Assembly (NCBI GenBank): GCA_016721195.1 | Contig: JADKIO010000008.1 | Span: forward strand, 366,150-430,149 | Length of the DNA: 64,000 bases | Direction: 5' to 3' | Source: Candidatus Geothrix skivensis | GTDB lineage: Bacteria; Acidobacteriota; Holophagae; Holophagales; Holophagaceae | In this document: in pieces, positions 33,867 to 42,573 of the stretch | Position numbering within the stretch: the stretch's first letter is position 1 | Layout: each line of letters begins with the position of its first letter | Translations under genes and position numbers: made by a program | Notes under the pieces: model-generated | Told to the model about the DNA's origin: nothing | The model's database searches: none | Seen by the model: the letters and a program-made list of their open reading frames with translations, nothing else

Positions 33867-36857
33867 ATGAGTAGAATCATCAACCGGCTAGGGTTCACCA
33901 CCCTCGCTCTGATCGCTGGAAGTGGCGTCATGGGCTATGCCCAGGACTCGACGACCGGCGCCATCTCCGGAACAGTGACGGGGCCCACCGGCGCGGTCGT
34001 CGCCGGCGCGAGGGTCGTCCTGGACGGCGGCCGTGGTCAGGTCGTACGCGTCACGGATGCCAACGGCACCTTCAAGGCCTCGGCCCTGATCCCGGGCACC
34101 TACCAGATCACGGTCACGGCCACTGGCTTCGAATCCGCCAGCAAGCTCTCGACCTCCGTGAACATCAATACCCTCAGCCCCGTCCGCGTGACCATGAGCA
34201 AGGCCGCCGGCGCGGTGGTGGAAGTCGTCGCCACTTCCCAGGCCCTGGATACCACCACGGTGACCAGTGGCACCACCTTCAGCTCGGATCAGTTCACGAC
34301 CATGCCCCTGGGCCGTTCCTTCGTCGCCATTGCCTCCATGGCTCCCGGCGTGGTGGACGGTGGCGGCACGGGCGCCGGGAACCCCTCGATCTCCGGCGGC
34401 TCTGGCCTCGAGAACCAGTACGTGATCGACGGTGCCAACACCACCAACACCGGCTTCGGCGGCAGCGGCTCCTTCTCCATCATCTACGGTTCCCTGGGCA
34501 CGGGCATCAACTCGGACTTCATCCAGGAAGTCCAGGTCAAGAGCTTCGCCATGGAGGCCGAGTACGGCCAGACCACGGGCGGCATCATCAACGCCGTCAC
34601 CAAGTCCGGCTCCAACACCTTCCAGGGCAGCGCCTTCGCCTTCCTGGACTTGAACTCCCTCCAGGCCACGAACCGGCAGGTCGTTCGGGTGGGTGGCACC
34701 GAGCAGCCCACCTGGAAATCCTACGATCGCACGGAACTGGGCTTCACCGTGTCGGGTCCCGTCATCAAGGACAAGCTCTTCTACTTCATCGGCTACAACC
34801 CCGTCACCGAAAGCCAGAAGCGGGTGGCCCCGTTCCAGACCAACGACAGCGGAGTGGTGGTCGGAGCCTATCCCAGGAGCGGCCAGACCCTGGAGAACAA
34901 GGCCTCGAGCAGCGCCTATTACGCCAAGCTGCAGTGGGTGGTCACCAGCAACCAGATCCTGGAATTCAGCACCTTCGGCGATCCCGGCAAGCGGGATGTG
35001 GGCCCCCAGCTTTTCGGTTCCTTCCGGGGCACGGCGGGCAAGGACAGTGGGCTTGATTTCGGCAGCACGACCATGACGTTGAAGTACAACGCCACCTTCC
35101 TGAACGAATACTTCCTGGAAGCCCGCCTCACGTCGTCCGAAAACACCTTCAAGACCGCCGTCTCCGCCCTGGGCAACTCCGAATGGCAGGTACGCGACAC
35201 GGCATTGAACCTGGCCGACATTTCCCTCAACTCCGCTGGGCTTTATGAACAGAAGTTGAAGGGTGAGAACAAGCAGTACGACATCAAGCTTTCCCGCAGC
35301 TGGGGCAACTTCGACTTCAAGATCGGCTACCTCCGCGAGAACGTGCAATACGCCTCCAACCTGCAGCGCTCCGGCCCCTTGGGCTTTGTGGATCCGCACT
35401 CCGGGGCGGTGTTCTCGCAGGGACTCCGGATCGACAAGCGGTACGGTTCGATCAACGGGGGCCCCGCCGGCACACCCTACTACCGCATCACCCGGGGTGA
35501 CATCTCCGACCCCAAGATCACCACGAAGACCGAGTACGATGCTTTCTTCCTGCAGACCGCCATCAAGCTCGACCGGTTCAACTTCAAGCTGGGCGTCCGC
35601 ATGGAAGGCCAGAAGATGATCGGGCAGGATCAGTCCTACACGTTCAAGATGAGCGATAACATCGCGCCCCGCCTGGGTGTCACCTACGACATGAATGGCG
35701 ACGGCAAGTCGAAACTCTATGCCTTCTGGGGCCGCTACTTCGAAAAGGTGCCCAATGACATCTGCGTTCGCGCCTTCTCCAACGAAAAGGGCGTGAACCG
35801 CTCAGACTTCCTGACCCTGGCACCAGGCTTCAATGGCCTGTCGAATCCGATCCTGGACGGGACTCCTGTGGTGGATGATGGCGCCGATCCCACGGCCCCA
35901 ACCACCAGCCATTACCGCACCACGGGCGACCAGACCACCATCGTCATCCCCGGCACCAAGTCCATGTATCAGGATGAACTGGTCTTCGGCTTTGATGTCG
36001 AGCTCGCCAATGGGGTTGCCCTCAGCAACCGCTTCATCTACCGCAAGCTGGGACGGATCCTGGAAGACATGTCCCTGGATGGCGACAGCTACTTCATCGC
36101 CAATCCTGGCTCCAACAACGGCGCCATCGCCGCCGCCACGGGGTTCACCGGCGTGGCCACCTTCCCCGATCCCACCCGCAACTACTACGCTTTCGAGTTC
36201 GAGCTGCGCAAGTCCACATCGAAATACAACGCCTTCATGAACCTGCGCCTTTCCAAGCTCGAAGGAAACTACGAAGGTCTGTTCCGCAATGACAACGGCC
36301 AGTCCGATCCCAACATCTCCAGCCTCTATGACCTTCCGGTCGAGGCGATGGTGGATTCTGGCCGGGGCCTCACCGGCAATGAGCAGTTCCTCATTGGCGC
36401 CCTGCCTTCGGATCGCACCCTCGTGATCAATGCGGGTGGCAGCTACAACCTGGACCTGGGCTTCAATGTGGGCTTCACGGCCCGCTACCTGACCGGCACT
36501 CCCATCACCTCGTACCTCGCCCACCCCGTCTATGAGAACGCGGGCGAGATTCCCGTCTACGGTCGTGGGGTGGAAGGCCGCCTGCCCTCACGGTTCCTCT
36601 TCGACCTCGCCGCCCAGTACACGCTCAAGCTGGGTGGGTCCAAGCAACTCATCTTCCTTGCCAATGTCTTCAACGTCTTCAACCAGCAGAAGGTGACCGC
36701 CTTGGACACCAACCAGGATGTGGGCATCGCCCCCATTCCGCCTGCTGTCCCGAATTACCCCAATGTCAACTACATGCGCCCGACCGGCGTGATCGGCGGC
36801 ACCCCCGCCTACGACGACGGCCGCCGCGTGCGCCTGGGGGTGAAGTTCAGCTTCTAA
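33867..36857 (+). CDS. Oar-like TonB-dependent receptor 2 of 3
   Basis: A 996-residue outer membrane receptor. I use the ATG at 33867 because AAAGGAG precedes it and a signal peptide follows (FTTLALIAGSGVMGYAQD). The carboxypeptidase-regulatory-like domain (GAISGTVTGPTGAVVAGARV, DANGTFKASALIPGTYQITV) and the plug come next. The plug contains a longer glycine-rich loop than its neighbours (GGGTGAGNPSISGGSG, NQYVIDGANTTNTGFGG) and EYGQTTGGIINAVTKSGSN. The barrel ends RLGVKFSF with terminal Phe. The insert suggests a different ligand from receptor 1, which is inference. Strong terminator at 36879. Confidence 0.9.
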   Translation: MSRIINRLGFTTLALIAGSGVMGYAQDSTTGAISGTVTGPTGAVVAGARVVLDGGRGQVVRVTDANGTFKASALIPGTYQITVTATGFESASKLSTSVNINTLSPVRVTMSKAAGAVVEVVATSQALDTTTVTSGTTFSSDQFTTMPLGRSFVAIASMAPGVVDGGGTGAGNPSISGGSGLENQYVIDGANTTNTGFGGSGSFSIIYGSLGTGINSDFIQEVQVKSFAMEAEYGQTTGGIINAVTKSGSNTFQGSAFAFLDLNSLQATNRQVVRVGGTEQPTWKSYDRTELGFTVSGPVIKDKLFYFIGYNPVTESQKRVAPFQTNDSGVVVGAYPRSGQTLENKASSSAYYAKLQWVVTSNQILEFSTFGDPGKRDVGPQLFGSFRGTAGKDSGLDFGSTTMTLKYNATFLNEYFLEARLTSSENTFKTAVSALGNSEWQVRDTALNLADISLNSAGLYEQKLKGENKQYDIKLSRSWGNFDFKIGYLRENVQYASNLQRSGPLGFVDPHSGAVFSQGLRIDKRYGSINGGPAGTPYYRITRGDISDPKITTKTEYDAFFLQTAIKLDRFNFKLGVRMEGQKMIGQDQSYTFKMSDNIAPRLGVTYDMNGDGKSKLYAFWGRYFEKVPNDICVRAFSNEKGVNRSDFLTLAPGFNGLSNPILDGTPVVDDGADPTAPTTSHYRTTGDQTTIVIPGTKSMYQDELVFGFDVELANGVALSNRFIYRKLGRILEDMSLDGDSYFIANPGSNNGAIAAATGFTGVATFPDPTRNYYAFEFELRKSTSKYNAFMNLRLSKLEGNYEGLFRNDNGQSDPNISSLYDLPVEAMVDSGRGLTGNEQFLIGALPSDRTLVINAGGSYNLDLGFNVGFTARYLTGTPITSYLAHPVYENAGEIPVYGRGVEGRLPSRFLFDLAAQYTLKLGGSKQLIFLANVFNVFNQQKVTALDTNQDVGIAPIPPAVPNYPNVNYMRPTGVIGGTPAYDDGRRVRLGVKFSF

Positions 36858-36878
36858 GCCAGACCGATTTCCCGGAAA

Positions 36879-36909
36879 GGGGGGAGGTTTCGACCTCCCC
36901 CCTTTTTTT
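36879..36909 (+). terminator. Rho-independent terminator after receptor 2
   Basis: GGGGGGAGGT, loop TTCG, ACCTCCCCCC and seven T residues, 21 bases after the stop codon. The rest of the 316-base gap to 37174 holds an AT-rich tract (36930-37010) and the shared upstream motif. Confidence 0.95.
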
Positions 36910-37012
36910 GTCCGCGGTGCACCACCGCAGCCTTTAATAGCGATCAGTCCATCATCTAAAAGCCTCATTTATTGAGGTTAAATTCATAAAATTTAAAAAA
37001 AATTCATTGAAC

Positions 37013-37028
37013 CGGGGAACCTGTCCTA
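37013..37028 (+). promoter_or_regulatory. Shared upstream motif of receptor 3
   Basis: CGGGGAACCTGTCCTA after an A/T-rich tract, 15 of 16 identical to 33700-33715 and at nearly the same distance from the start codon. Candidate promoter element. Confidence 0.5.
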
Positions 37029-37173
37029 TGCTTTCGACACCTCCCCCGATCTTTGGTTGTCCCCACATGGACCTCTGACCTCCGGCCTGACCTGACCGGA
37101 TGACCCCAGATGCCCCGGACACCGAATCTCCCCCCCCCACCCGTGCGAATGCTCGCACTCACCAGGAGTTCTC

Positions 37174-40100
37174 ATGTACCCAACTCCCCTTCGGATGGCT
37201 CGCACGACGGCACTGCTGGTGGCCCTGGGCGCCACGGCCTACGCCGCCGGCGATGGCAACCTGTCCGTGGCCGTGACGGATGCCGCCGGCAAGCCCTTTG
37301 CCGGTGCGACGGTCATCATCTCCAGTCCCACCCAGATCGGTGGCGCCCGCACCCAGGTCACCGATTCGGCGGGCCGGACCCGGTTCATCCGCCTGTCGCC
37401 GGGCTTCTTCAAGATCCAGATCTCCGCCGCTGGCTACCAGACCCAGACCAACCTCAACGCCGTGGTGCTGGTGGACCAGACCGCTTCCGTGAGCACCAAG
37501 ATGGTGGCCGTGGGCAGCGCCACCGTCGAGGTGATCGCCTCCGCCAGCCAGGTGGATATCACCACGGTGACCCAGGGCATGCAGGTCAGTGAAGTGGAGC
37601 TCACCCGCCTCCCGGTCGGCCGTGATCAGCTGTCCGCCCTGCTCCTCGCCCCGGGCGTCATCGCCAGCACGAGCGTCAACGGCAACCCATCGCTCACGGC
37701 CGGGCTCGGCCGCGACAACCTGGGGGCAATGGTGGCCGCAACAACACCTACATGATCGATGGCATCGACGTCACCAGCCCCGAGGCGGGCACCCTCCGCA
37801 CCAACATCGCTCCCGAGCTGATCCAGGTGCAGGACGTGAAGACCGGCGCCATCACCGCCGAATACAGCGCCCGGGCGGGCCTGTTCTCCTCCGTGACCAC
37901 CAAGGTGGGCGGCAATGACTTCAGCGCGGGCCTGACCGCCGCCTTCGCCCCCGGCTCCCTCCAGAACAGCGTGGCACCCGATCGCTTCAATGTGGCCGAG
38001 CGGAACAGCTCGGATCTTTCCATCTGGGGCATGGGCCCCATCATCAAGGACAAGCTCTGGTGCGTGGTGAGCGCCCAGCAGGTGAAGGACGAGGTGAAGG
38101 TCAAGCTCGCGTCCACCGCCACGCCCACCCCCGGTGAAAGCAGGACCGGACTGCTGCAGGATGGCACCCGCCTCTTCGCCAAGCTGACCTGGCAGATCAC
38201 CCCCTCGGATATCCTCAGCGCCACCTTCAACTCGAACCCCTTCAAGTTCGACAACCTGGGCACGCCCACCACCCTGACCCGGCGCGCGGCCAAGACCGAA
38301 CAGGGCGGCAACCGGTACATCCTCAACTACGGCCACCAGTGGTCGAACGTGTTCCTGGACGTCCGCTACGCCAGGCACCAGGAGGACAACAAGGTCATCG
38401 GGCTCTACACCTCGGAGGGCCCCCAGAACACCATCCGCAGTGCCAGCCCCCTCACCCCCCTCCAGCAGCAGCTCGGCAACAGCTCGGCCCTGGACGCCCG
38501 GAAATATGAAAAGGACCTGGGCCGGGCGGACGTGACCTGGCTCTTCGATGCCGCCGGCAGCCACACCCTGAAGGCGGGCTTCCAGTTCGGCGAGGAGAAG
38601 CTCACCCAGACCGTGGGCGTGGCCCAGGGTGCCCTCTACGACAGCTTCGACGTGGGCACCTACACCTGGGGGGCCCTGCCCACCAGCACCATGAGCGGCG
38701 CCAAGAGCGTCTCCATCACGGCCATCAACAACGACCCCGCCCTCAAGGCCGCCTTCGTCGGCGCAGGCTTCACCCCCACCAGCACCACGACGCCCGGGAA
38801 CTTCGTCACCTCCGATCTGAACAGCTACGTGTTCAATGAACCGAATCCCATCGGCGGCTTCTACAGCTACCGGACCATTCAGCAGAGCCTGGCGAGCTCC
38901 ACGCCCAAGATGAAGACCCAGGGCTTCTACGTCCAGGATCAGTGGCAGCTGGGCCGCTGGACCTTCTCTCCGGGCGTCCGGCTGGACAGAAATGCGAGTT
39001 CCTGGCCGATAACGGCACGTCGCTGTTCAAGACCGACTTCGCCGTGGCCCCCCGGGTGGGCCTCACCTGGGACGCCAAGGGGGATGGCAAGTCCAAGGTC
39101 TACGCCTACTGGGGCCGCTACATCGATCCCATCAAGCTGGACATGGTGCGCTTCACCGGCAGCCTCACCAGCTCCGTGCGCCTGGAGCAGGCCCGCCTCC
39201 TGAACCAGTGGGTGACCGTCATCACCCGCGGCGGCTCCAAGGTGGTGGACGCGGTCTTCGCAGACACCTTCAAGCTGCCCAAGACCGAGGAGTTCCGCCT
39301 CGGGTACCAGACTGATTTCGCCGGCATCTACACCTTCGACATCACCTACACCAAGCGCAAGGACTACGACATCGTCGAGGACTGGGATCCCACCCTCTAC
39401 ACCGATGCCGGCAACCTGGAAGCCGAAGCCCGGGGCCTCCTGGGCCTCTCCAGCTCCGCCATCCCCAGCGCCACGCAGCAGTCCATCATCAACCGGTTCC
39501 GCGGCCTGGTCATCGATCCGAACTACTTCGCCGGCGGCGGCTACTCCGGGGCGCAGAACGTGGCCCGGGTGGCCGGCGGCCAGCTGAACTTCGTCCTCGC
39601 CAACCTGCCCGGCGGCGAGCGCATCTACAAGACCCTCGACCTGACGGTCACGCGCCGGGAAGCCAACCACTGGGGCGGCTTCATGAGCCTCAGCCTCGTG
39701 AACGCCAAGGGCAACAGCCAGAGCAGCGGCAACGCGGACTTCCAGGGTGACCTGGCCCAGTACGATCCCCGCCTGCCCTACGCCAACGGCCGCCTGGAAG
39801 GGTCCGTGGACTGGCTGGCCAAGGCCTACGGCTACTTCCGCTGGGACATGGGCCTCATGGCGGGCCTGACCTTCAACGCCAACAGCGGCTACCACTACAC
39901 CCGGGGCACCTCCGCCAGCACCCGCGTGCTGCAGCAGTTCCCCGGGGCCAACCAGTTCTTCGCCGAGAACCTGGGCAGTCTCATGACGCCGATGCTCTAC
40001 CAGTTCGACGCCCGGGTTCAATGCGGCCGGGATTTCGGCAAGGTGCGGGGCGAGGTCTACCTGGACATCATCAACCTCACCAACCGGCAGGAGGCCACGG

Positions 40101-40204
40101 ACCTCGCCGAGGGCCTGAACATCCGGTCCGGCGTCCTCCCGGATGCGCCCTATCAGTACCAGGCCCCCCGCCGCTACAACTTCGGCATCCGCATCAAGTA
40201 CTGA
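37174..40204 (+). CDS. Oar-like TonB-dependent receptor 3 of 3, two frameshifts
   Basis: AGGAG precedes the ATG. A signal peptide (RTTALLVALGATAYAAG), the regulatory-like domain (GKPFAGATVIISSPTQIGGA, SPGFFKIQISAAGYQTQ) and the plug start follow. The frame breaks at the G-run 37722-37726; one added G continues GRNNTYMIDGIDVTSPEAGT. A second break near 38984 needs one added base to pass from PGVRLD into CEFLADNGTSLFKTDFAVAP. The barrel then runs to RYNFGIRIKY. Restored length is 1010 residues, similar to its neighbours. Two single-base deletions in G-containing runs look like sequence errors, but real inactivation of this paralogue cannot be excluded. Confidence 0.82.
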
Positions 40205-40223
40205 TTCACCAACTGCTCCAGAG

Positions 40224-40252
40224 CGCCCCCGGAACCCTTCCGGGGGCGTTTT
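40224..40252 (+). terminator. Rho-independent terminator after receptor 3
   Basis: CGCCCCCGGAA, loop CCC, TTCCGGGGGCG, then TTTT, 20 bases after the stop codon. It sits immediately beyond the 3' end of the converging adenosyltransferase gene. Confidence 0.88.
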
Positions 40253-40256
40253 CGTG

Positions 40257-40815
40257 TCAGTCCCTGCTCATCCACTGCACATCCGCCACGCCCGCCACGG
40301 CGTTTTCGGCGCGGGCGAGGGCGAAGAGCCAGTCGCTCAGCCGGTTCAGGTAGGTCAGCACGGCGGGGTTCATGGGCTCCTCGTGGGTGAGGGCCACCAC
40401 CTCGCGCTCCGCCCGCCGGCAGACGGTGCGGGCCAGGTGGGCATGGGCCGAGGCCGCCGTGCCGCCCAGGCAGCACGAAGGCCGTAAGGGGCGGGGCCAG
40501 GGCCGAAAGCCGGTCGATGTCCGCCTCCATGTCCGCCAGCTCCCAGGTGGGACGGCTCATGCGGGCCTCCAGCAGGCTCACCCGGGCCGCCGGCGTGGCC
40601 AGGATGGCGCCCAGCACGAAGAGGTCCTGCTGGATCTGCTGGAGGGTCCCCGGGCCCGCGCAGGTGGGCGTGGCGTGGAGGCGCAGCAGGCCCATGACGC
40701 TGTTCAGCTCGTCGAGGGTGCCATAGGCCACCAGCCGCAGGTGGGACTTGCTGACCCGGTCGCCGCCGAAGAGGCCGGAGGAGCCGTCGTCACCGGTGCG
40801 CGTGTAGAGCTTCAT
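40257..40815 (-). CDS. Cob(I)alamin adenosyltransferase (PduO type), frameshifted
   Basis: Transfers adenosyl from ATP to cob(I)alamin, making coenzyme B12. The N-terminus MKLYTRTGDDGSSGLFGG and the following VAYGTLDELNSVMGLLR are the PduO-type ATP/cobalamin-binding signatures. After AFVLPG the frame breaks at GGG 40466-40468 region. Removing one base continues GTAASAHAHLARTVCRRAER, EVVALTHEEPMNPAVLTYLN and RLSDWLFALARAEN, the classic C-terminal block, ending VQWMSRD. Restored length 185 residues, normal. Most likely a one-base insertion error. Relevant to the B12-binding regulator at 8648-9496, though not linked to it. Confidence 0.88.
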
Positions 40816-40834
40816 GGCAACCTCAAAAAACTGG

Positions 40835-40960
40835 GACAGGATTAACAGGATTAAAAGATTGATTAACAGGATTAAAGCAACATATAAAAAGAGATGGTGT
40901 GATTTGAATTTGTCTTTATCTAATCTTGTTAATCCTGTTTTTCATCCTGTTAATCCTGTC
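40835..40960. repeat. AT-rich inverted repeat built of ACAGGATTAA units
   Basis: GACAGGATTAACAGGAT (from 40835) and its reverse complement ATCCTGTTAATCCTGTC (to 40960) bound a 126-base AT-rich island. The unit ACAGGATTAA recurs inside both arms. Similar ACAGGATTAACAGGATTAA strings are known as dispersed intergenic repeats in many unrelated bacteria. It separates the adenosyltransferase start from the pyrE stop. Confidence 0.6.
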
Positions 40961-40988
40961 AGCGCTTTTCGCCCGTGTGGGTCGAAAC

Positions 40989-41631
40989 CTATGCCCCCCC
41001 GTGGGCGCGGCTCCAGGCCACGGTATCGGAACGCCAGGACTTCAGGGCCGCCGATCCTGCCGTGTCCATGATTCCCCCGGGCCTCGGCCTCCCGGGAGAG
41101 CACCTCGAAGGAGCTCAGCACGGCGATATCGATGCCCGCGGCGGCGAAGGCTTCTTCGGCCTGGGGCAGGCCGTAGCTGAAGAGGGCCAGCACCACGGGC
41201 ACCTCGGCGCCCTCGGCCCGCAGGGCTTCCGCACAGCGCAGGCTGGACATGCCCGTGGAGATCAGGTCCTCGATGAGCACCACCCGGTGCCCCTTGGCCA
41301 GGGGGCCCTCCACCTGGCGGCCCATGCCGTGGTTCTTCGGCGTGGGGCGCACGTAGGCCAGGGGCAGCTTCATCCGGTCCGCCACCATGGCGGCCCAGGG
41401 CACCCCCGCCGTGGCGGCGCCCGCGACGAGGCTCGGGCCCAGGGCGCTGGACTGGGCCACCAGCGCCTCGACGATCTGGTCGCGCACCTGGGGGAAGCCC
41501 ATGAGCTGGCGGTTGTCGCAGTAGATCGGCGACTTGAGCCCGCTGGCCCAGGTGAAGGGCTCCAGGGGCTGCAGCCGCACCGCCCCCACATCCAGCAGAC
41601 AGCCAGCAAGATCACGAGGAGACAGAGGCAT
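40989..41631 (-). CDS. pyrE: Orotate phosphoribosyltransferase, frameshifted near the C-terminus
   Basis: Makes orotidine 5'-phosphate from orotate and PRPP in pyrimidine synthesis. The ATG at 41631 overlaps the cysK stop by one base. Blocks seen: FTWASGLKSPIYCDNRQLMG, VAGAATAGVPWAAMVADRM, LPLAYVRPTPKNHGMG and the PRPP loop RVVLIEDLISTGMSSL. Near the end the frame breaks in the C-run 41074-41078. Dropping one base gives IMDTAGSAALKSWRSDTVAW then SRAHGGA, the usual OPRTase tail. Restored length 213 residues. Likely an insertion error in the sequence. Confidence 0.9.
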
Positions 41632-42569
41632 CACAGCTCCAGTTCGGCCACGGGTTGCTTGGACATGTAGCGCTCGGCGCCATCGGGGAAGAGGGTGACC
41701 ACTCGGGCCCCAGCGGGCAGGGTCTTGGCGACTTCCCGGGCCGCCCAGGCGTTGGCGCCACTCGATGCGCCCACCAGGCAGCCCTCGGTGGCGATGAGCT
41801 CCCGGGCCGTGGCCAGGCTGTCCGCATCGGCCACATCGATGATGCGGTCGGCTAGGGAGAGGTCCAGGCTGGCGGGGATGAAGCTGTTCCCCACGCCCTC
41901 CACCACCCATTCCTTGAGGGGCGCCCCGCAGTAGATGGAACCCTCGGGCTGCACGACGATGGCCCTGATCGCCGGGTTCTTTTCATTCAGGTACCGGGCG
42001 ATGCCGGTGAAGGTGCCGCCGCTGCCGGCGCCCAGCACCACCGCATCCACCCGGCCCTCCATCTGGGCCCAGATCTCAGGGCCCGTGGTGGCGTAGTGGC
42101 TATCGGGGTTGCTGGGGTTGGCGAACTGCTGGGGCACGAAAGCATCGGGAATGCTGGCCGCCAGCTCGGCACATCTCTCGATGGCCCCCTTCATGCCCAG
42201 CTCCTTGGGAATGAGCACCAGCTCGGCCCCCAGGGCCTTCATGAGCATCATCTTCTCGCGGCTGTATTTCGTGGGCACGCAGAGGATGCAGCGGTAGCCC
42301 AGGGCCTTGGCGGCGATGGCCAGGCCCACGCCCGTGTTGCCCGCGGTGGGCTCGATGATGGTGCTGACACCGGGGCGAATCTGGCCCAGGGCCTCGGCGG
42401 CCCGGATCATGCCCACGCCGATTCGGTCCTTCACGCTGCCGCCGGGATTGAGGTACTCGAGCTTGGAGAAGATCTGGAACTCCGGCGCGAAGCGCGTGAG
42501 GCGCAGCAGGGGGGTGTTCCCCACCAGGTCCAGGACGGAATCGACGACGGGGGGCAGGGATCTGGTCAC
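41631..42569 (-). CDS. cysK: Cysteine synthase (O-acetylserine sulfhydrylase)
   Basis: PLP enzyme making cysteine from O-acetylserine and sulfide; 312 residues. PLP lysine in LEYLNPGGSVKDRIG (about 46), substrate loop IIEPTAGNTGVGLAIAAKAL, phosphate-binding GAGSGGTFTGIARYL and the C-terminal LVGASSGANAWAAREVA. It lies 4 bases after leuS and overlaps pyrE by one base, so leuS-cysK-pyrE form one operon. CysK and CysM cannot be separated reliably by eye. Confidence 0.93.
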   Translation of the reverse strand: MTRSLPPVVDSVLDLVGNTPLLRLTRFAPEFQIFSKLEYLNPGGSVKDRIGVGMIRAAEALGQIRPGVSTIIEPTAGNTGVGLAIAAKALGYRCILCVPTKYSREKMMLMKALGAELVLIPKELGMKGAIERCAELAASIPDAFVPQQFANPSNPDSHYATTGPEIWAQMEGRVDAVVLGAGSGGTFTGIARYLNEKNPAIRAIVVQPEGSIYCGAPLKEWVVEGVGNSFIPASLDLSLADRIIDVADADSLATARELIATEGCLVGASSGANAWAAREVAKTLPAGARVVTLFPDGAERYMSKQPVAELEL

Positions 42570-42573
42570 GGGA

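Noticed and set aside
37174..40204. Programmed frameshifting in receptor 3
   Set aside because: No slippery heptamer or pseudoknot arrangement; two separate one-base breaks match the error pattern seen in essential genes.
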